NCBI RefSeq assembly: GCF_010119545.1
Contig: NZ_JAAEAA010000016.1
Location: forward strand, 55,037 to 119,036
Length of the DNA stretch: 64,000 nucleotides
Source of the DNA: Pontibacter fetidus
GTDB lineage: Bacteria > Bacteroidota > Bacteroidia > Cytophagales > Hymenobacteraceae
Reading direction: 5' to 3'
Both the position numbers and the translations under genes were made by a program. Positions 58,524 to 64,000 of the stretch are shown here, in pieces. Numbering within the stretch: the stretch's first letter is position 1; the number at the start of each line of letters is the position of its first letter. The notes beneath the pieces are model-generated. The model was not told where the DNA came from and did no database searches. It worked only from the letters and a program-made list of their open reading frames with translations.

Positions 58524-61500
58524 ATGAAAAAACTTCTATTGTTGAGCTTTTTGCTGGTCTCTGTCTTAGTGCAGCAGGCTATGGCTCAAGGTAGGGCTGT
58601 TTCCGGAAAGGTGACAGATGCCACTACTAACCAGCCCTTACCAGGCGTATCCGTTCTGGTAAAAGGAACTACTGTAGGAACTGCCACTGGCGTGGATGGT
58701 TCTTTTACGCTTAACGTGCCTGAGGGCGGCAATACACTGGTATTCCGTTATATCAGCTACAAAACTGAAGAACGCGCTATCGGTAACAACACTACATTTA
58801 ATGTAGCCCTGTCTACTGATGCAAAGCAATTAAGTGAGGTTGTTGTAACTGCACTTGGTGTTGAAAGAGAAGTAAGAACAGTAACTTACGCAGCACAGGA
58901 AGTTCAGGCCGAAGACCTTAACATTACCCAGGGTACTAACATTAAAGATGCGCTTGCTGGTAAAGTAGCAGGTGTGCAGTTAAATAGCCAGGCAGGTTCT
59001 AAGTTAGGTCAGTTCGGTAAGATCCGTATCCGTGGTGCCATCTCTTTAACAAGTGATGCTGATCCACTTTACATCATCGACGGTGTACCAACTACAAACC
59101 CTAACGACGTTGACATGAACAACGTGGAGTCTGTAAACGTTCTAAAAGGACCAAACGCAACTTCACTTTACGGTCAGCGTGCTGAAGCCGGTGTGGTAGT
59201 TATCACAACTAAAAAAGGCGCTAGCGGCCTTTCTGTAGAGCTTGATAACTCAACTACATGGGATAAAGTAGCTTACCTGCCTAAATACCAGAACCTTTAT
59301 GGCAGAGGTTATGCTGACGGTGTAGGCTTCGGCGAATTCGCTTTCGATCCGGAAGCTCATCCAGCTGAGTGGGAAGTTTTCAACGGCAAGCGTTACATCC
59401 AGTGGGATGACAACTATGCTGATGAAAGCTGGGGTGAGAAATTTGACGGCCAGGATTATGTTCCGTGGTATGCTTGGTGGCCTGGTACTGCCGAGAAACC
59501 TAACCCTTATTTCGGTAAAACACAGAAGTATGTGGCTCAGCCAGATAACATCAAAAACTTCTACGAAACTGGTTTAACCCAGAAAAACTCAGTTGCTATC
59601 AGCGGTGGTAGCGATAAATTCAATGCACGTTTATCTTACACTAACCTGAAGCAGAACGGTATTACGCCGTACAGCGAGTTAAACAAGCATTTTGTAAACA
59701 CGAACTTCAACTTCAATGCAACTGATAAGCTTTCAGTTACTTCTAACGTTCGTTTCACTACATCTGAAGTTCAGGGTGACCAGGACGATGCTTACGGTAA
59801 CCAGACATCAGGTTCATTCAACTCTTGGTTCGGTCGTGAAGTAGAAACAGATAAACTGAAAGAACTGAAAGACCTTGTTAACTTCGACGGTAACTCAGTT
59901 TCTTGGAACTGGTGGGGTCCTGACTACTACACATTCGGTGGTGGTTACAAAAAGCCAGCTTTCTGGTTCAACCCTTATACTTTCCTTGAGCGTTACGACC
60001 AGATCAGAACTAACAACAACGTAACTGGTAGCTTAACTGCTGCTTACAAGTTCTCTGATAACTGGGATCTATCTGTAACAGGTTCTAGAAACGCTACAAA
60101 CTATAAGTTCGAAGAGTATTTCCCATTCTTCCTTGCTAACTCTGCTGCTCCTGAGCTTTACAACGCCTGGATCAACGGTTTCGGCCGTACTGAGATCACT
60201 GACAGCGAAAACAACTTTAGCTCAATGTTAAAGTACAACAACAAGTTTGGTGAGTTCGACGTGACTGCTTTCGTAGGTGGTAACATCAGAAAAAACGATT
60301 ACCAGGGTTTTGAAGCGCGTATGCAGCTGGATGCTAAATCTGGTGGTCTGATCATTCCTGACGATTACAGATTTGCTAACGCAGGTGTAGTTCCTTCTCC
60401 AAACACAGCTTTCAGAAAGAAGCAGGTTAACTCACTTTACGGTAACGTGTCATTAGGTTTCCGCGACATGTTATACATCGATGGTAGCTTAAGAAAAGAC
60501 TGGAGCTCTGCACTACCTGCAGATAAAAACGGTTACGCATACCCAGGTATCGGTGCCAGCTTTATCTTCACTGAAATGTTAGGCGATAACTTCGAGTACC
60601 TGTCTTTCGGTAAATTAAGAGCTGGTTGGGCACAGGTTGGTAACGACGTAGGTGCAAACCAGATCAACCCTGCTTACAGAACAAGCTCTCAGCCTTTCTT
60701 AGGTTCTGACCTGCTAGTTTGGACACCACTAACATTAGTTGATCCAAACATTGAGCCTGCTAAAAATACGGCATTCGAAGCTGGCTTCGACCTGAGATTT
60801 ATCGATGACAGAGCTGGTTTAAGCTTTACTTACTACGATGAGAAAAGAAAGAATGAGATCATCCCTGTGAGTGTGTCTCGTACAACTGGTTACGGTTCTT
60901 ACCTGACTAACGCTGGTCAGTCATCAAGAAAAGGTATTGAAGTTGCCGTTGATGGTGATATCTTCAAGTCTACTGATGGCTTCAACTGGAACATCACAAT
61001 GAACTACGCCAGAAACAGAACAACTGTAGATGCACTTCCTAAAGATCTGACTGCAATTACAGCTCCTGGTGGTGGTTCTGCTTTCGGGTTCGTTTCTGTT
61101 ATCCACGAGCTTGGCAACAACTGGGGCCAGATCAGAGGTAGAGGCTTTGCCAGAGATGAGCAGGGTCGTTTCATCCTTGACGCTGAGTCAGGTTACCACG
61201 AAACAGTAGCTAACCAGTATTTCGGTTCAGTTCTTCCTGATTTCACAGGTGGTGTTATCAACAGAATGAGCTTCAAAGGCTTAACTCTTGCAGCTGCTGT
61301 TGACTTCCAGAAAGGTGGTAAATTCTTCTCTCTTACTGAGATGTGGGGTGGCTACTCTGGTCTGACTGAAGAAACTGCTGCTATGAACGACAGAGGCAAA
61401 AACATCCGTGATGCAGTTGCTGATGGTGGTGGTGTACACGTAACAGGTGTTGATGCTAACGGCGAGACAGTTGATATGTATATTGAGGCTGTAGATTACT

Positions 61501-61799
61501 TCTCTCAGTTCCAGGCAAACACAATCGCTGAGCCATTCATCCACGATGCAAGCTTCATCAAGCTAAGAGATGTAAGCCTTTCTTATGACCTTACTAACGT
61601 ACTTAAAGACGGTATCCTGAAGAACAACCTGATCAAAGGTGCTTCTATCGGTGTAGTTGGTCGTAACCTATGGTTAATCTCTGTATCTGATGACAACAAA
61701 AACCGTTGGGACCCATCTGAACTTGCTCAGACTTACGGTGAAGATGGTCAGGTACCAGGTACAAGAAGCTACGGTGTAAATGTTAAGTTAACATTCTAA
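58524..61799 (+). CDS. SusC/RagA-family TonB-linked outer-membrane transporter
   Basis: The 1091-residue protein imports nutrients bound by its SusD partner. A signal peptide (LLLLSFLLVSVLVQQAMAQG) is followed by a CarboxypepD_reg-like domain (~22-105: VSGKVTDATTNQPLPGVSVLVKG). The plug then has VVVTALGVEREVRTVTYAAQEV, GVQLNSQAGSKLGQFGKIRIRGAISLTSDADPLYIIDGVP and ESVNVLKGPNATSLYGQRAEAGVVVITTKKG, before a 22-strand barrel ending VNVKLTF. susD starts 11 nt later. Codon use is optimal and AT-lean in CTATAG words, implying strong expression. Substrate is unknown; no sugar-degrading enzyme is adjacent in view. Confidence 0.96.
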   Translation: MKKLLLLSFLLVSVLVQQAMAQGRAVSGKVTDATTNQPLPGVSVLVKGTTVGTATGVDGSFTLNVPEGGNTLVFRYISYKTEERAIGNNTTFNVALSTDAKQLSEVVVTALGVEREVRTVTYAAQEVQAEDLNITQGTNIKDALAGKVAGVQLNSQAGSKLGQFGKIRIRGAISLTSDADPLYIIDGVPTTNPNDVDMNNVESVNVLKGPNATSLYGQRAEAGVVVITTKKGASGLSVELDNSTTWDKVAYLPKYQNLYGRGYADGVGFGEFAFDPEAHPAEWEVFNGKRYIQWDDNYADESWGEKFDGQDYVPWYAWWPGTAEKPNPYFGKTQKYVAQPDNIKNFYETGLTQKNSVAISGGSDKFNARLSYTNLKQNGITPYSELNKHFVNTNFNFNATDKLSVTSNVRFTTSEVQGDQDDAYGNQTSGSFNSWFGREVETDKLKELKDLVNFDGNSVSWNWWGPDYYTFGGGYKKPAFWFNPYTFLERYDQIRTNNNVTGSLTAAYKFSDNWDLSVTGSRNATNYKFEEYFPFFLANSAAPELYNAWINGFGRTEITDSENNFSSMLKYNNKFGEFDVTAFVGGNIRKNDYQGFEARMQLDAKSGGLIIPDDYRFANAGVVPSPNTAFRKKQVNSLYGNVSLGFRDMLYIDGSLRKDWSSALPADKNGYAYPGIGASFIFTEMLGDNFEYLSFGKLRAGWAQVGNDVGANQINPAYRTSSQPFLGSDLLVWTPLTLVDPNIEPAKNTAFEAGFDLRFIDDRAGLSFTYYDEKRKNEIIPVSVSRTTGYGSYLTNAGQSSRKGIEVAVDGDIFKSTDGFNWNITMNYARNRTTVDALPKDLTAITAPGGGSAFGFVSVIHELGNNWGQIRGRGFARDEQGRFILDAESGYHETVANQYFGSVLPDFTGGVINRMSFKGLTLAAAVDFQKGGKFFSLTEMWGGYSGLTEETAAMNDRGKNIRDAVADGGGVHVTGVDANGETVDMYIEAVDYFSQFQANTIAEPFIHDASFIKLRDVSLSYDLTNVLKDGILKNNLIKGASIGVVGRNLWLISVSDDNKNRWDPSELAQTYGEDGQVPGTRSYGVNVKLTF

Positions 61800-61810
61800 T
61801 TTTACGAGTA

Positions 61811-63337
61811 ATGAAAAAGAAATTAATATATATATTACTAGGCTGCACGCTGGCACAGGGTTTTACTGCCTGCGACACTGTAGACTTTGGTGATACAAAC
61901 GAAAACTTAAACGGCCCTAAGAAGGTATACCCTGCTGGTTTGATGTCAGGTGCCATGATGTCATTTGCTACAACTACTGGCCGTTCTAACCTTTTGGTTC
62001 CTACTTTGCTGGTGCAGTATCAGTCTCAGGTTACTTACACCGATGAGATGCTGTATGCTGAGTCTCCATACTCATGGGCAGAGTATTATAACAACATGCT
62101 GCCTGCGCTTAACCTGGTAATTAAGTATAACCAGGATGAGAAGAACCATACATCAGAACTGTTAGCACAGGGTGCCCCTGAGAACCAGATCGGTGTTGCC
62201 ATGATCATGAAAGCGATCGTGATGAAGCGTGTAACTGATACCTGGGGTGATGCTCCATATTCAGAAGCATTAAAAGGTATTGAGAACCTGACTCCAACTT
62301 ATGACAAGCAGGAAGATATCTACAGATCTCTGATCGCTGAGCTTAAGCAAGGTAGAGATATGCTGGATGCTACGAAAGCTTCACCAATTGGCGATATCAT
62401 TTATGATGGTAACGTAACAAAGTGGAAGAAACTGGCTAACTCTGTATTATTACAGATGACGCTTCAGTTGTCAGAAACCCCAATTGTTGATTTCGCAAAA
62501 ACTGAGTTCAACGCAGCGCTTGCGGATCCAAATGGTGTAATTGATGAGATCTCTGAAGAAGCTTGGTTTAAGTATGACAAAGTTGTTGAATTCAACAACC
62601 CTTATACTCCAAACAGAGCAGCTGACTACTTCTTATCAGGTGAGTTTGTAGATGCTATGCAAGGTGATGCTCCTGGAAGCTCACTAAACCCTACATCTAA
62701 CCACACACCAGATGGTCGTCTTGCGATCTTTGCTGTAAACACAACCAGAGAAGGTGTTCCTTATGGTTATTCAGATGAAAGTGGTTCAGGTAAAAACCAG
62801 ATGAACAAAAACTACTTCTGGAATAACATGGCTCCGCTTCCAATGATGACAGCTTCTTATACTTACCTGAACAGAGCAGAAGCTGCTGCATTAGGCTGGA
62901 CTACAGAAGTTGCTACAGATATGTTAACAAAAGGTATTACAATGTCTTTTGAAACATTAGAAGCACATGCACTACCTAAAGCTAACACCTTAACTGCTGC
63001 TGAAGTAACGAAAGTATCTGCAGTTAGCGAGAAAGGTCCTGCTTATGCCGCTGCAAGAGTAGCTGATGCTGCTACTGTAGGTATACTTCAGGTAATTGGT
63101 GAGGAGAAATGGAAGTCATTGTTCCCGCAAGGTTTCGATGCATGGGCTGAATGGAGAAGAACAGGATATCCTGAGTTAACTCCGGCAACTGATGCAGTAA
63201 ACAGCGGTGCAATCCCAACCAGATACTTGTACCCAACTGAAGAAGCAACTGTGAATGGTGCTAACAGCAAAACAGGTATCTCTACGCTTTCACCAGCTAC
63301 AGATAAAAACGACTCTAAAGTTTGGTGGGATCAATAA
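61811..63337 (+). CDS. SusD/RagB-family outer-membrane nutrient-binding lipoprotein
   Basis: The 508-residue lipoprotein covers the SusC barrel and captures substrate. The signal peptide ends in a lipobox (LAQGFTAC, lipidated Cys21). It belongs to the SusD-like-2 type with short TPR helices: LVQYQSQVTYTDEMLYAESPYSWAEYYNNML, ANSVLLQMTLQLSETP, and C-terminal LPQGFDAWAEWRRTGYPEL. susC is immediately upstream. The terminator at 63358 closes the pair. Like susC, it has no CTATAG words. Confidence 0.94.
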   Translation: MKKKLIYILLGCTLAQGFTACDTVDFGDTNENLNGPKKVYPAGLMSGAMMSFATTTGRSNLLVPTLLVQYQSQVTYTDEMLYAESPYSWAEYYNNMLPALNLVIKYNQDEKNHTSELLAQGAPENQIGVAMIMKAIVMKRVTDTWGDAPYSEALKGIENLTPTYDKQEDIYRSLIAELKQGRDMLDATKASPIGDIIYDGNVTKWKKLANSVLLQMTLQLSETPIVDFAKTEFNAALADPNGVIDEISEEAWFKYDKVVEFNNPYTPNRAADYFLSGEFVDAMQGDAPGSSLNPTSNHTPDGRLAIFAVNTTREGVPYGYSDESGSGKNQMNKNYFWNNMAPLPMMTASYTYLNRAEAAALGWTTEVATDMLTKGITMSFETLEAHALPKANTLTAAEVTKVSAVSEKGPAYAAARVADAATVGILQVIGEEKWKSLFPQGFDAWAEWRRTGYPELTPATDAVNSGAIPTRYLYPTEEATVNGANSKTGISTLSPATDKNDSKVWWDQ

Positions 63338-63357
63338 TCTGAACCACTAATTAATAG

Positions 63358-63390
63358 AAAGGCTACCTCAAATAGAGGTAGCCTTTTTTA
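63358..63390 (+). terminator. Intrinsic terminator of the susCD operon
   Basis: AAAGGCTACCTC (63358-63369) and GAGGTAGCCTTT (63375-63386) form a 12-bp stem with a 5-nt loop, followed by TTTT. Confidence 0.85.
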
Positions 63391-63553
63391 TTGCCCGGAT
63401 TAAAAAGTATGAGCAGTATAAACTATAGCTATAGTTGTATAAAAATGAATGGTCAAATCTGAGGCTTTTAAAAAGTGAAACTATAGGTTAAAACTTTTCG
63501 ATCAGTGCTTCAGGCACTTAGCCCCTACCTGGTAAAAACTTTGGGCGTAGCTC

Positions 63554-63583
63554 TTGCATCCTGAAAAAGAGTGTGTACTTTTG
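63554..63583 (+). promoter_or_regulatory. First promoter of a likely rRNA promoter array
   Basis: TTG (63554-63556) and TACTTTTG (63576-63583) are 19 nt apart, followed by CAACCCG. Confidence 0.55.
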
Positions 63584-63727
63584 CAACCCGTTCAGCAGGA
63601 AGGGAGAGAGGAAAAGAGGGATTTGAAGAGCATAAGCTGCAGGCGGATAAACCTCTTCTGTGGTGAGCCAGGGCTGTTTGCAGCCACCCGCCTTCGAAAA
63701 CTTTCTGAAAAAACTTTTCTTGCCCGC

Positions 63728-63759
63728 TTGCAAAAGCAAAAACAAAAGGTGTATCTTTG
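63728..63759 (+). promoter_or_regulatory. Second promoter of the array
   Basis: TTG (63728-63730) and TATCTTTG (63752-63759) are 21 nt apart, followed by CACTCCCAAC. A/T-rich tracts directly upstream resemble an UP element. Confidence 0.65.
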
Positions 63760-63889
63760 CACTCCCAACGCGGCGGCAGGCCAGGCGGGAAAAGAAGCTG
63801 AAACGCAAGCCTTTTTAGCTATTCACTAGTTCAGGTTTTCACCTGAAACGAGAGGCTGAAAAAAAGAAAAGAAATTTTTCACTGGCCAC

Positions 63890-63919
63890 TTGCAGAATGA
63901 AAAAAGCTTCTTACCTTTG
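63890..63919 (+). promoter_or_regulatory. Third promoter of the array, nearest the window end
   Basis: TTG (63890-63892) and TACCTTTG (63912-63919) are 19 nt apart, again followed by CACTCCCAA. An A/T-rich tract (AAAAAAAGAAAAGAAATTTTTC) precedes it. Confidence 0.7.
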
Positions 63920-64000
63920 CACTCCCAATCGGACAACAGGTTGAAAGGGGCGAATAAACTAAGAGAGTAACAACCACGATCACAACAGGTGATCGCCCTG

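Larger units (their letters stand above)
63391..64000 (+). other. Gene-free leader region, probably upstream of an rRNA operon outside the window
   Basis: No protein gene is supported. Three promoter units with the same layout and the same CACTCCC-like start sequence lie in tandem over 370 nt, a pattern seen before Bacteroidota 16S genes. After the third promoter, GGGCGA (63950s) can pair with TCGCCC (63990s), as in a 16S precursor stem. The 16S sequence itself is not in the window, so the operon identity is inferred. Confidence 0.55.

Noticed and set aside
63554..63829. A 91-codon open frame near the window end
   Set aside because: It overlaps two promoter elements of the tandem array and has low-complexity Arg/Lys/Gln content with no family features.
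1..64000. CRISPR array
   Set aside because: No regularly spaced direct repeats of 24-40 bp with unique spacers were seen; the repeats present are dispersed or phased at ~10 bp.

Overview
The window looks like a chromosome segment of a Bacteroidota bacterium, most likely Cytophagales/Hymenobacteraceae close to Pontibacter. The evidence is a SusC/SusD pair, a T9SS C-terminal sorting domain, a MurF-Alr fusion, DUF4230, DUF4834 and DUF5686 proteins, and promoters of the Bacteroidota type (TTG, about 19-21 nt, TAnnTTTG). The genus is inferred from gene content and style and was not tested by a database search.

Layout. 1-2.3 kb holds the 3' end of mutS, a GyrI-like protein, tRNA-Gly(GCC) and tRNA-Leu(TAA). 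2.3-16.7 kb is an integrative element in the 3' end of tRNA-Leu, bounded by a 12-bp direct repeat (2311-2322 and 16683-16694). It carries a tyrosine integrase, an excisionase-like HTH protein, a gene II/X-like replication protein, small unknown genes, a type I restriction-modification operon (hsdM, hsdS, a PD-(D/E)XK nuclease gene, hsdR), a HEPN-family protein, a candidate small RNA and an ImmA/IrrE-like metallopeptidase gene. 16.7-24 kb is host DNA with the rod-shape operon mreB-mreC-mreD-pbp2-rodA on the minus strand. 24-36 kb has purine genes (purN, purH), oxidoreductases with an HxlR regulator, a HAD phosphatase, small envelope proteins, a T9SS cargo protein, a UbiA prenyltransferase, a cold-shock protein, kdsC, iscX and a ferredoxin. 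37-58 kb has an LTA-synthase-like enzyme, YfhO, a D-cysteine desulfhydrase/ACC deaminase homologue, RecX, two EamA transporters, a DUF5686 protein, MurF-Alr and FeoAB. 58.5-63.3 kb is a susC-susD pair, and 63.5-64 kb is a three-promoter region of the kind that precedes rRNA operons.

The most interesting part is the island. Beside the RM operon, and separated from it by a strong bidirectional terminator, lies a divergent HEPN / small RNA / ImmA-type module whose two genes share a palindromic promoter region. The HEPN protein keeps the Rx4H RNase motif and ends in an EF-hand/dockerin-like loop. This module is my best candidate for an undescribed defence or toxin-antitoxin system, but that function is inferred.

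At the sequence scale, the palindrome CTATAG (often AACTATAGTT) recurs far above chance through the host DNA, inside and outside genes. It is missing from the integrase/replication part of the island, from mreB and from susCD. Three gene-free stretches (24.0-24.7, 36.5-37.0 and 50.6-51.2 kb) are copies of one composite repeat family.
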